DNA of 41,209 nucleotides. Source: Kofleriaceae bacterium (GTDB lineage Bacteria; Myxococcota_A; Polyangia; Haliangiales; Haliangiaceae). The DNA lies in contig JANXOP010000080.1 of assembly GCA_025357755.1 (NCBI GenBank), positions 1 through 41,209 of the forward strand, given 5' to 3'. The position numbers and the translations under genes are program-made. The notes below the pieces were generated by a model, which saw only the letters and a program-made list of their open reading frames with translations, searched no databases and was not told the origin of the DNA. Below, in pieces: positions 18,810 to 26,588 of this stretch; position 1 is the first letter of the stretch; each line of letters opens with the position of its first letter.

Positions 18810-18818
18810 AGCGTAGCA
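18810..18818 (-). promoter_or_regulatory. extended -10-like element TGCTACGCT
   Basis: On the minus strand, TGC plus TACGCT (TGnTAnnnT) ends 7 nt before ATG 18802. No good -35 at 17 nt; the extended TG may make up for it. No Shine-Dalgarno, so the mRNA may be leaderless. Confidence 0.5.
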
Positions 18819-18921
18819 AACGCGTATCAGTGGTTCACTCAAATAGAGCTAAGACACCGCGGCGCCCGGATGTCGCGCGATGCCAAGCCGTTGTCGCGAA
18901 TTTTCTGCTGCGGATTCCCTG

Positions 18922-19671
18922 CTACCAGCCCAGGTCGAGGCTCGAGGCGACCGCCCGGATCAGGCTATCGATCTCCCCGCTTGCGATGCCGATCCGGGTC
19001 GCTACCTCGGAGCGCAGCAGCTCGAGCAGGTCGCTGCGCGCATCGGCGAGCCAGCGAAACATCGTGACGCGGTGGACGCCATACATCGCGGCGAGCTTTT
19101 CGGTGCCCGCCGCCTCGGCGAACGTGAGACGGAGTAACGCGCGCTGGCGAGGATCGAGGCCCTCGAACGCGGTGCGGAAGGACTTGCGAAGCTCGTCGCG
19201 ATGGGTGCGCTTCGCGATCGCGATGATCGGGTCGGTGTCGATCGCGGCAAGCAGGCTGTCCTCGATGGGAGGTGCCGTGCGGCGCTCGCGCCGAAGGATC
19301 ATTAAAACCTCGCGGATCGCGATGACCTGAATCCACGCAGCGAGCGAGCCGCGCCCCCGATACTCCGCGATCCGAGGCGTGCCCTCGGCGACGAGGAGCT
19401 TCTCGCGGACCCGCTGCAGCGCTTCGTCGATGAGGTCGTCGGACTTCGCGATCCGCGTGAGCGGCGCACGCACGTCGGGCACGAGGTCCCGCTCGAACAC
19501 GGCGAGCGCACCCGGATCTCGGCAGGCCAGCGCACAGGCGAGCGCGACGTCCAGCATGTGGGGTGAGGCAGGATCGATCGCGCAGGCCGCGAGTGCCTGC
19601 GCGACGCGCGCGCGGTCGACTCGCACGCCAGGCCAACGAGCGTTCAGACGTTCGAGCACTCGATCGGTCAT
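18922..19671 (-). CDS. sigma-70-family (ECF-like) sigma factor
   Basis: A 249-aa sigma factor. Residues about 60-130 are region 2-like (K-S-D-D-L-I-D-E-A-L-Q-R-V, then G-R-G-S-L-A-A-W-I-Q-V-I-A-I-R). Residues about 155-225 are region 4-like: LDPRQRALLRLTF, then a helix-turn-helix EKLAAMYGVHRVTMFRWL. The N-terminal ~50 residues are an extra helical extension, and a short tail (S-G-E-I-D-S-L-I-R-A) follows region 4. The ATG at 19671 overlaps the kinase TGA by 4 nt (ATGA), so kinase and sigma factor are co-translated. An open frame runs further upstream inside the kinase gene but is not the start. The upstream kinase carries a zinc anti-sigma-like motif, which suggests a direct pair. Confidence 0.85.
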   Translation of the reverse strand: MTDRVLERLNARWPGVRVDRARVAQALAACAIDPASPHMLDVALACALACRDPGALAVFERDLVPDVRAPLTRIAKSDDLIDEALQRVREKLLVAEGTPRIAEYRGRGSLAAWIQVIAIREVLMILRRERRTAPPIEDSLLAAIDTDPIIAIAKRTHRDELRKSFRTAFEGLDPRQRALLRLTFAEAAGTEKLAAMYGVHRVTMFRWLADARSDLLELLRSEVATRIGIASGEIDSLIRAVASSLDLGW

Positions 19672-22085
19672 CTGTGCGTCGAGATCCAGGCCGCGACCGT
19701 CGTCGCGGTCTTGTTGTAAGGCGGCGGCTGCGCTTCCCAGCCAGCGTGGGCCGCGGCCGCGAGTATGCGTGCATGCGCCCGATCTCCCGCAGCCCACTCG
19801 AGCTTAGCGAGCAGAAACTTCGCGTCGTACGCATCGGGCAGGCCGGCGCCGCTGGTGTCCCAGATCCTGACCGCATCGGTGACAAGCGCGCGGGCCTCAG
19901 TCGGATCGGCGACGAGCTCGGCGAGATGCCCTTCGAACACCGCAACCAGCGGATGGTCCGCACCAAAGCCTGCCGTCGCGATCGTGCGAGCGCGGCGATA
20001 CAGCGCGATCGCACGATCGTCATGGCCACGCGCCTGCTCGACACGCGCGAGAAAGCCGAGCGGCTCGCTGATGAACGGATGAGTGGCACCGAGCGCCTTG
20101 GTCCGGACAGCGATCACGCGCTCGTAGTCCGCTGCGGCTTCGTCATACGATCCCGCCTCCTGCGCGAGGTTGCCGAGCTCGGTCAGCGCGATCGCGAGAT
20201 CGGGATGATCGGGCCCGGCGGTAGACGTGAACATCGCGACCGCTTGCTCGACGAGCGCCTTGGCCTCGTCGACCTTCGCTTGCTGGTGCAGTGTGCTGCC
20301 GATGCTCGTCAGCACCCCCGCAATTTCGGGAGCTGGCTTGCCCGCATACTCGCGATCGAGCGCGACGAGCCCCGCGCGGTAATGGCGCTCCGCGACCACG
20401 TAGTCACCGGAGGTATTCCACAGGTTACCGAGCACGTTCTCGACCCGCGCGCGCTGGGCATCCCGCATCGGCTGGCGCGCCGCAGCTCCCTCGAGCAGCG
20501 GTGCGAGCGCCCTGGTCTCGCTCGTGCGCCCGAGCTCGTCGAGCGTACCGACCAGCACGATCATCGCCTGGAGGCGCGAGTCGTCATCGTGCGCGAGCTC
20601 GGCAAGCGTCACCGCGTGTTGCGCTTCGGTGACCGCGAGCTTCGGATCTCCCGCGCGGCTGGTCCAATCGGCGATGTGATACGCGACCTCGGCGCCGAGC
20701 CGCGGATCGCTCGTCGAGATCGCGGCGACTACATCGCGCGCAGCGCCATAGCGACCGGAGGCCGCGAGCGCCGTCGCGCGGCGAAGCTCGTCGTGCACGC
20801 GCTGATACTCGAGCACGTTCGCGATCGTCGGAGCGCGCACGCATTCTTCCGCGGGTGGCAGCCGCGCGATCGTGATGAGCGCCGTCGCTGCCGATGTACC
20901 CGCGATGCGCGCGAGGGCAGCATCGAGCTCGCGGCGCTGATCGTCGAGGCAGAGCGAGCGTGCCGCGTCGTTCACGCGACACGCACCGACGACCTCGCTG
21001 CTCCACGCGAGAGCTCGCGAGTCGATCAACGCGACCACATCCGCCGCCAGCCGGCCGGTCGGATCGCGCAGCGATGGCCCGAGCACCGCACGACGCGGCG
21101 GCGACCACACGCCGAGCTCGCTCGGATCGGCGGTGCAGCTGGCGGCACGGGCGGGCCACGCGATCACGAGCGCCGCACCTCCGAGCACCAGCGCACCCGC
21201 TGCCGCTATCCACGGCCAACTCGGTCGCTCCGCACGCTCGATCGCGGCGAGCAGTACTGCCATCGAAGGAAAGCGGTTGCCGCGACGGTCGGCCGCAGCC
21301 CGACGCAACACCGGCGAGTCACCGATCACCTGGCGCGCGGTGATCGCAAACGCGTATTGATCCGAAAGTGCGTCGCCCCGGGCGCCCGCGACGAGCTCCG
21401 GCGCGAGATATCCCGGCGTACCGACCAGCCGCGAGCCCGAACCTCGGGCCAGCTCGGGCGCATCGTCGACGAGCGCTGCGGCGAGGCCCAGATCCGTGAG
21501 TCGTGCCCGTCCCTCGCGATCGACCAGGATATTGGCTGGTTTCACATCGCGATGAACGAGGCCAGCGGTGTGTGCAGCAGCGAGGCCACGACCGGCATCG
21601 AGGAGGACCCGGAGACGATCGGAGCGCGAGCGCGGTCGCTCTGCGAGCCATGTCGCTAGATCGGCGCCATCGACGCGCTCCATCACGATCACCAGCTCGC
21701 CTTCGGCCTCGACGATCTCGTGCACGGTAACGACGTTCGGGTGATCGAGCCGCGCCATCGCTCGCGCCTCGCCGACCAACCGCTCGCGGGCACGAGCTCG
21801 ATCGTTTGTTCGGACGAGCTTGAGCGCGACCGAGCGCTCGAGTTGGGGATCCCAGGCGGCCAGCACCATGCCCATACCGCCCGCCCCGAGTGGGCGCTCG
21901 ACCACGTAGCGGCCGAGCTGGGCACCCGACGCCACCTCTGGAGCCCACGCGGCCGGCGACTCTGGCTGGGTCAGCACCGCGAGCAGGCTCCGACAATCCT
22001 CGCAACCATCGAGGTGAAGCTCGAGCTCGTCGCGCCGCGCCGGATCAGCGAGGTCGGACCAACAGTCGGGCTCGGGACACCTCAC
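19668..22085 (-). CDS. Ser/Thr kinase with zinc anti-sigma-like N-terminus and TPR-rich outer domain
   Basis: An 805-aa protein. Residues 1-35: C3, C8 and H24-x3-C28-x2-C31, the HxxxCxxC of zinc anti-sigma (zf-HC2-like) domains. Residues about 60-285: kinase with Gly loop GAGGMG, K89, HRD at 178-180 and GTPGYLAPEL; DFG is DLG (198-200). The C-lobe is short: only about 40 residues separate APE (228-230) from RFPSM (271), against roughly 65-70 usually. One membrane helix (about 290-310), then about 490 residues outside the membrane, mainly helical with TPR-like repeats (A-L-T-E-L-G-N-L-A-Q-E-A-G-S-Y-D-E-A). TPR arms usually bind peptides or partner proteins. Start is GTG 22085 with weak RBS. 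The stop overlaps the sigma gene. All catalytic residues are present, so activity is possible despite the shortened lobe. Confidence 0.9.
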   Translation of the reverse strand: MRCPEPDCWSDLADPARRDELELHLDGCEDCRSLLAVLTQPESPAAWAPEVASGAQLGRYVVERPLGAGGMGMVLAAWDPQLERSVALKLVRTNDRARARERLVGEARAMARLDHPNVVTVHEIVEAEGELVIVMERVDGADLATWLAERPRSRSDRLRVLLDAGRGLAAAHTAGLVHRDVKPANILVDREGRARLTDLGLAAALVDDAPELARGSGSRLVGTPGYLAPELVAGARGDALSDQYAFAITARQVIGDSPVLRRAAADRRGNRFPSMAVLLAAIERAERPSWPWIAAAGALVLGGAALVIAWPARAASCTADPSELGVWSPPRRAVLGPSLRDPTGRLAADVVALIDSRALAWSSEVVGACRVNDAARSLCLDDQRRELDAALARIAGTSAATALITIARLPPAEECVRAPTIANVLEYQRVHDELRRATALAASGRYGAARDVVAAISTSDPRLGAEVAYHIADWTSRAGDPKLAVTEAQHAVTLAELAHDDDSRLQAMIVLVGTLDELGRTSETRALAPLLEGAAARQPMRDAQRARVENVLGNLWNTSGDYVVAERHYRAGLVALDREYAGKPAPEIAGVLTSIGSTLHQQAKVDEAKALVEQAVAMFTSTAGPDHPDLAIALTELGNLAQEAGSYDEAAADYERVIAVRTKALGATHPFISEPLGFLARVEQARGHDDRAIALYRRARTIATAGFGADHPLVAVFEGHLAELVADPTEARALVTDAVRIWDTSGAGLPDAYDAKFLLAKLEWAAGDRAHARILAAAAHAGWEAQPPPYNKTATTVAAWISTHR

Positions 22086-22147
22086 CGCCTGAGCATGACA
22101 TGAGATAAATCGTGCAACGTTCGAGGACCTCGAACATCGGGAGACAT

Positions 22148-23026
22148 ATGCCTCGCATCGTCCTGCTCGGATTGATCATGTTTTCGCTCGCTTGCCACCC
22201 GAGCCCGGCCTCGTGTACCGGCGGCGCCGAGCTCGTCGCCGGCGGCTGCTACTGCGCGAACGGCATGACGTTCAACGGCCTGACCTGTCAGGGCACGCCC
22301 GATCCGAAGGGCTGCGCCGGCGGCAGCTACTGGTACGGTCCCGCGGCCGGAGCCGGCGGCGGTTGCCACTGCATGCTCGGCACGGTGCTCGACAACGGCG
22401 AGTGCAAGGCGTTGCAATGCACTGGCGGTGCCGTCGCTGGCGACACGCAGTGCGTCTGTCCCGATGGAACCCAATGGGACGGCGCGAGCTGCGTGACGCC
22501 CAAGATCACGTGTACCGGTGGCGCGGTCTCCGATGGAACACAGTGCGTCTGCCAGGGCGGCAGCACGTGGGACAACACGCAATGCGTCTGCGCTGCAGGA
22601 ACGCAGTGGGATGGTACGCAATGCGCCGCGGTCGCCGCGCAGGCCTGCTCGAGCAACATGGTGTGGGACGGCACGCAGTGCGCGTGTCCGGTCGGTGCCA
22701 CGTGGGACGGCGCGCAGTGCGTCTGCGCTGCGGGCTCGCAGTGGGACGGCGCGCAGTGCATCGTCGCCGATGCCGCACCACCACAGCGCGAGCATCGTCC
22801 GAAGGGCACCGGTGGTCAGTGCCGCCAGAAGCTGCTCGCGAAGGGCTATCCGCCAGATACGTTCGCGAACTGCGAAGGCGCGAACGATCGGTGCGCGATC
22901 GCGGTGCTGAACAAGGGCTACCCACCCGATACCCTCACCAACTGCCGCGGCGTCGACGGCGCGTGCGCCGAAGGGGTGATCGCGAAGGGCTATCCACCCG
23001 ATCAGCTCGCGAACTGCCGTCGCTGA
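22148..23026 (+). CDS. Cys-rich repeat lipoprotein (CxC...WDGxQC modules)
   Basis: A 292-aa lipoprotein beginning MPRIVLLGLIMFSLAC; GGGAG lies 4 nt before the ATG, one of the few clear Shine-Dalgarno sites here. After the lipobox come about eight short Cys modules of type C-x-C-x2-G-x3-W-D-G-x-Q-C (for example CVCAAGTQWDGTQC), then a Pro/Arg linker, then three 24-residue repeats, each with Cys, KGYPPD-x-x-x-N-C. The modules are near-identical in DNA, so they probably arose by recent duplication. All Cys are probably disulfide-bonded outside the cell. The family is unknown to me; the modules recall small EGF-like knots. It is divergent from the kinase gene, with 62 bp between starts, and convergent with the lipoprotein pair downstream. 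Confidence 0.85.
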   Translation: MPRIVLLGLIMFSLACHPSPASCTGGAELVAGGCYCANGMTFNGLTCQGTPDPKGCAGGSYWYGPAAGAGGGCHCMLGTVLDNGECKALQCTGGAVAGDTQCVCPDGTQWDGASCVTPKITCTGGAVSDGTQCVCQGGSTWDNTQCVCAAGTQWDGTQCAAVAAQACSSNMVWDGTQCACPVGATWDGAQCVCAAGSQWDGAQCIVADAAPPQREHRPKGTGGQCRQKLLAKGYPPDTFANCEGANDRCAIAVLNKGYPPDTLTNCRGVDGACAEGVIAKGYPPDQLANCRR

Positions 23027-23072
23027 CCGTCATCGATCGCCGAGCGTCTAGTGGTTGAGGTATTTTTCCCGA

Positions 23073-23095
23073 CGCCATCGACAATGGCGGCGTTT
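23073..23095 (+). terminator. possible rho-independent terminator
   Basis: A hairpin with arms CGCCAT/ATGGCG (23073-23078, 23084-23089) and a 5-nt loop, followed within 3 nt by TTT. It lies about 50 bp after the Cys-rich lipoprotein stop and between convergent genes. The stem is short, so this is tentative. Confidence 0.35.
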
Positions 23096-23174
23096 CTGAG
23101 CTCAGGTCGGTTGGCTCGTGGATCGTAGCTACGTCGCGTTTGCGCTTGCCGGCGCGGTCGAGCCGCCGCCGCGG

Positions 23175-23906
23175 TCAAGTCCCTTTAAACGCGAGCAGGG
23201 TCGCGAGGACCACGTCCTCGGGCACGACGTTGACGATCGCCGTGGCAGCTCCCGGACCCGACACCACCTTGTCGGCGAGCGTCGCGTTCGTCATCGGCGG
23301 TGTCCCACGCAGCGTGAGATCCGAAATTCCAGCGACGTACCCGACCGTGCAGGCAGATGCCACGAGGAGGGCCGGGCCCTCAGCGAGGGTGACCGTCACC
23401 GGGATCGCCATGCCCTGGCTCGTCATGTCGTGGACGTCCGCCTCCGCCACGGTCGCAATATTCGAGTACTCGGCGACCTGCACGGAGCTCGAGACCGTCG
23501 CGCTGGTGTAGGTCACGGTGACACGAAACGGACCGTCGGCCGCGATCACGGTGTAGAGCGTCGCGAGCTCGCGGGTTGCTGCTGGGCTCGAAGCCGTGAA
23601 CGTCCCCGCGGTGGCGTACATACCCTCCGTCGCGTCGCTCACGTTGGCGAGTGAATTCGCTGCGCTCGAGCACACCTCGACGACCACCACGTTGCCGTGA
23701 TGAACCGGGCGCTCGAGCTCCACGACGATCGGCGTTTGGGTGCTGCCGATCTTGCCGGTACCCTGGACGAAGTAAGCGCCCGCGCGAGCGTCCGCATCGC
23801 CCGCATCGGGCTGCGCCGCATCGAGCTTGTGGACGTAGTCGATGTTGAAGAGCGAATCGCAACCTCCGAGCAGGAACGCGATCAGGCTTGCTTCGAGACA
23901 CGTCAC
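23175..23906 (-). CDS. lipoprotein of CDxLF leader family, paralog A
   Basis: A 243-aa lipoprotein: N-terminal MTCLEASLIAFLLGGC, then DSLFNIDYVHKLDAAQPDAG, the leader motif seen in three other genes here. The body (about 45-243) is beta-rich with V-V-V-V-E-V-C-S-S, L-Y-T-V-I-A-A-D-G, E-Y-S-N-I-A, and a late L-L-V-A-S-A-C; two conserved Cys may pair. It aligns along its whole body with the next gene upstream (23926-24699), so the two are tandem duplicates. The start is GTG 23906, backed by TACACT 9 nt upstream; no ATG is available before the lipobox. Function unknown. Confidence 0.8.
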   Translation of the reverse strand: MTCLEASLIAFLLGGCDSLFNIDYVHKLDAAQPDAGDADARAGAYFVQGTGKIGSTQTPIVVELERPVHHGNVVVVEVCSSAANSLANVSDATEGMYATAGTFTASSPAATRELATLYTVIAADGPFRVTVTYTSATVSSSVQVAEYSNIATVAEADVHDMTSQGMAIPVTVTLAEGPALLVASACTVGYVAGISDLTLRGTPPMTNATLADKVVSGPGAATAIVNVVPEDVVLATLLAFKGT

Positions 23907-23915
23907 GGTCGCTGG

Positions 23916-23921
23916 AGTGTA
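23916..23921 (-). promoter_or_regulatory. -10-like hexamer TACACT
   Basis: On the minus strand, TACACT ends 9 nt before GTG 23906, within the 19-nt gap between the two lipoprotein genes. It suggests the downstream gene can be transcribed by itself. Confidence 0.35.
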
Positions 23922-23925
23922 GCCG

Positions 23926-24699
23926 TCACGGGGCTGCGATTCCGACGAATGCGGCGAGGTTCGTCACGAGCCCGCCCGTATCGCCGTACGTCACGACGGT
24001 CGCATCGTAGGTACCCGCCTCGGACACGACGCGATCGGTGAGCTCGTTTCCGTCGGGACTCGTGCGCACCCGGATCGTGTAGTTCGGATCGAGCGGGTCG
24101 ATCGTGTACGTCTGCGTGCAATCGGTGAACACCAGGAGGGCCGGCGCGTTGGTGACCGCGAGTGGCCCCGTCGTGGTCGTGCGGCTCCCGCTTCCGATGC
24201 CGGCCTGGTCCGCGGCCGAGTCGCCGCGTGCCTGATCGAGCGAATTCGCGAGCCGGATATTCTGGTACTCGGCGATCCGGATGTCTGGAGCAGTAACCAT
24301 GACCGTGAAGTCGACCCTGACGTAGAAGTCGGACACGGTCGCCTTCGCGATCGCGTAGTAGATGTCGGCCTGGCGCATCGTGCCCGTGGTCTTCGAGCTG
24401 CTGGTGTAGATGTTGTTGCTGCTGTCGGTCAGGGTGATTAGGTCCTGTGTCGTCGACGAACAGACGGCGACCACGATCAAATCATTGACCTCGACGGCGC
24501 TGATCGATGCGATCACGCTCCGCGCGCCTCCGCCCGGGTTGATGTGGTCTGCGCGAAGGAACTTCGGCAGCCCCGGTGGTGCATCGAGGGGAAGCGGTGC
24601 GTCCTTCTCCAGGCTCACGACATCGACGCCAAACAGGCGGTCACACCCACCCGTGAGCGCCGCAACCATCACTGGGACCCAGAGCCACACGTGCCTCAT
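23926..24699 (-). CDS. lipoprotein of CDxLF leader family, paralog B
   Basis: A 257-aa lipoprotein starting MRHVWLWVPVMVAALTGGC; the lipidated Cys is followed by DRLFGVDVVSLEKD and a Pro/Leu/Asp linker. The body matches paralog A: L-I-V-V-A-V-C-S-S, D-I-Y-Y-A-I-A-K, I-A-E-Y-Q-N-I, L-L-V-F-T-D-C. An all-beta, secreted domain of unknown function. The start ATG 24699 is only 27 bp from the start of the divergent cyclase gene, so the two promoters must overlap. The open frame continues upstream through the cyclase gene but is not coding there. Confidence 0.8.
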   Translation of the reverse strand: MRHVWLWVPVMVAALTGGCDRLFGVDVVSLEKDAPLPLDAPPGLPKFLRADHINPGGGARSVIASISAVEVNDLIVVAVCSSTTQDLITLTDSSNNIYTSSSKTTGTMRQADIYYAIAKATVSDFYVRVDFTVMVTAPDIRIAEYQNIRLANSLDQARGDSAADQAGIGSGSRTTTTGPLAVTNAPALLVFTDCTQTYTIDPLDPNYTIRVRTSPDGNELTDRVVSEAGTYDATVVTYGDTGGLVTNLAAFVGIAAP

Positions 24700-24708
24700 T
24701 GTATCGGG

Positions 24709-24717
24709 TGCTAGAAT
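24709..24717 (+). promoter_or_regulatory. extended -10 TGCTAGAAT in a 27-bp divergent gap
   Basis: TGC followed by TAGAAT (24712-24717), 9 nt before ATG 24727. On the other strand the overlapping sequence reads TATTCT, itself a -10-like hexamer, 13 nt before the divergent ATG 24699. Both genes therefore seem to fire from one nearly symmetric site, with little or no mRNA leader for the cyclase. Confidence 0.5.
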
Positions 24718-24726
24718 ACAAAAGCG

Positions 24727-26568
24727 ATGGCAGAGGCGCTCACGATCGGCCAATTGCTCGAGCTCCATCCGGTGCCCGAGGAGCTGGCGAAGGACAAGCG
24801 CATCGAACGCATGTGGGTGTTCGATCTGCCGGGCACGCCGAGTGCGCTGTGGCCGTTTATTTCGGACACGTCGCGGATGAACCGCGCCCTCGGCACGGCC
24901 GAGATGAAGTTCGTCGAGAAGGAGGGCGTGCGCCACGGCAGCTCGAAGGCCGGCGGCTTGATCCACGAGTGGCTCGAGGTGCCGTGGAACTGGGTCTCCG
25001 AGCAGTGGTTGACCTCGACGCGGCTCTACACGCGTGGCTTCATGAAGGCGATGTACGCGATCCATCGCCTCGAGCCGACGGAGACCGGCACGCGCGTGTA
25101 TCTGTACTTCGCCGCGGTGCCACGCAACGCGCTGTGGGCGATGGCGATCAAGCTCGGCTTTCCTTCGATCGAGAAGGCGTATCGTAAGATCTTACCCGCG
25201 CTCGCCGCGCAACTCGATCGCCTCCGCCCCGACGTCTTGCAGATGCCGCCGCCCGAGCTGGACGAGGCGGCGATCGCACGGTTGGATGCCGCGCGCGACC
25301 AGCTGCTCGCCGAGGGCCTGCCGAAGCAAGCGGTCGAGCACCTCGTCGAGCTCGTACGCACGGGCGACGATGCGGATCTCCATCGCATCCAGATCCTCGA
25401 GCGTGCCCGCGCGTGGAAGCTGCCGGAGCTCGATCTCTTGCGCACCGCGCTGCATGCCACCCGCACCGGTCTCCTCGATCTGTCGTGGGACACGATCTGC
25501 CCGCACTGCCGCGGCGTGCGCGACGAGAGCCACAAGCTGTCCGGGCTCGTCGCCGAGAGCCGATGCGAAGCGTGCGATGTCGACTTCACGACCGACGGGC
25601 CCGAAGCGGTCGAGGTCACGTTCCGCGTCCATCCGTCGGTGCGGCTCGTCGAGGAACGGCTGTACTGCAGCGCCGAGCCTTCGCAAAAAGAACACATCCG
25701 CGTGATGGTGCTCGTCGCGCCCGGGCAGACCAAGGTGATCGAGCCGCGGCTGCCGCCGGGTCGCTACCGGGTCGCGAGCGGCAAGGCGCCGGGCTGGTTA
25801 CTCGACATCGAAGAGGGCGGGCCTACGACGATCCACTACGCGGCGCATCCCGCCGCCACCGTGATCAAGGCCGGCCCCAACCCCGAGATCACGTACGTCA
25901 ACACCGGCGACACGCCCGTCACATTCTCGATCCAGCGTGCAACCTGGAGCGACGATGCCTTGCGGCCCGGCATGCTGTTGTCGTTTCAAGAGTTCCGCGA
26001 TCTGTTCTCCGAGGACTACATCGGCGCGGACGTGAAGCTCGCGGTCGGCGAGCAGACCCTGTTGTTCACCGATGTCGTCGGCTCGACCGCGTTCTATGCG
26101 CTGCGCGGCGATCCGGGAGCCTTCATCGAGATCAAGAAACACTTCGACGAGGTGTTCAAGATCGTCGCCGAAAATCGCGGCGCGGTGGTCAAGACGATCG
26201 GCGATGCCGTGATGGCCACGTTCACGAGCCCGGTCGATGCGGTGCGCTCGGCGCACCTGATCCACGATGCGTTCTATCCCGATCGCACCGACACGCCGAT
26301 CCGGGTGCGGATCTCGCTCAACACCGGACCGTGCATCGCGGTGCGCTTGAACTCGAACGCTGACTACTTTGGCGGCACCGTGAACATCGCTGCGAAGCTC
26401 CAGGCACTCGCCGAGAGCCATCAGATCGCGATCAGCGAGACGACCTACCGCGCCACGAACGTCGCCGAGTACCTCGCCGCGCAGCACGCCGAGCTCGAGA
26501 CGCTGGAGTACACCTCGAAGGCACTGCCGGCGCCGGTCGCCGTCCGGCGCTGGTCCGTCTATCGCTAG
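24727..26568 (+). CDS. class III adenylate/guanylate cyclase with START-like and zinc-ribbon regions
   Basis: A 613-aa cytoplasmic protein. Residues about 30-170 look START/SRPBCC-like (W-P-F-I-S-D-T-S-R-M-N, then beta strands and a long helix). Residues about 180-290 are helical, with a zinc ribbon C258/C261/C280/C283. Residues 290-405 are beta-rich (DUF5939-like). Residues about 440-600 are the class III cyclase: metal Asp449 (LLFTDVVGST) and Asp493 (TIGDAV), adenine-contact Lys489 and Asp546 (NADYFGG), Asn553. The Arg that normally follows in N-x-A-A-R is Lys557 here. It would make cAMP, with the front domain perhaps binding a lipid or hydrophobic ligand. Divergent from a lipoprotein gene at 27 bp. 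TAGAAT 9 nt upstream suggests a leaderless mRNA. Confidence 0.9.
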   Translation: MAEALTIGQLLELHPVPEELAKDKRIERMWVFDLPGTPSALWPFISDTSRMNRALGTAEMKFVEKEGVRHGSSKAGGLIHEWLEVPWNWVSEQWLTSTRLYTRGFMKAMYAIHRLEPTETGTRVYLYFAAVPRNALWAMAIKLGFPSIEKAYRKILPALAAQLDRLRPDVLQMPPPELDEAAIARLDAARDQLLAEGLPKQAVEHLVELVRTGDDADLHRIQILERARAWKLPELDLLRTALHATRTGLLDLSWDTICPHCRGVRDESHKLSGLVAESRCEACDVDFTTDGPEAVEVTFRVHPSVRLVEERLYCSAEPSQKEHIRVMVLVAPGQTKVIEPRLPPGRYRVASGKAPGWLLDIEEGGPTTIHYAAHPAATVIKAGPNPEITYVNTGDTPVTFSIQRATWSDDALRPGMLLSFQEFRDLFSEDYIGADVKLAVGEQTLLFTDVVGSTAFYALRGDPGAFIEIKKHFDEVFKIVAENRGAVVKTIGDAVMATFTSPVDAVRSAHLIHDAFYPDRTDTPIRVRISLNTGPCIAVRLNSNADYFGGTVNIAAKLQALAESHQIAISETTYRATNVAEYLAAQHAELETLEYTSKALPAPVAVRRWSVYR

Positions 26569-26588
26569 CGTGATACGTACGGGCCGGC

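Noticed and set aside
18803..18921. A small gene between the helical-protein gene and the sigma gene
   Set aside because: No frame with a start and protein-like sequence; the stretch holds the promoter-like element of the gene starting at 18802.
19563..21659. 698-codon open frame on the plus strand
   Set aside because: It lies wholly antisense to the second kinase/sigma operon and has shadow composition (Arg/Glu/His-rich) with no motif.
22430..22770. Repeated DNA as a mobile or satellite element
   Set aside because: The repeats keep frame and encode the Cys modules of the lipoprotein gene, so they are internal gene repeats.
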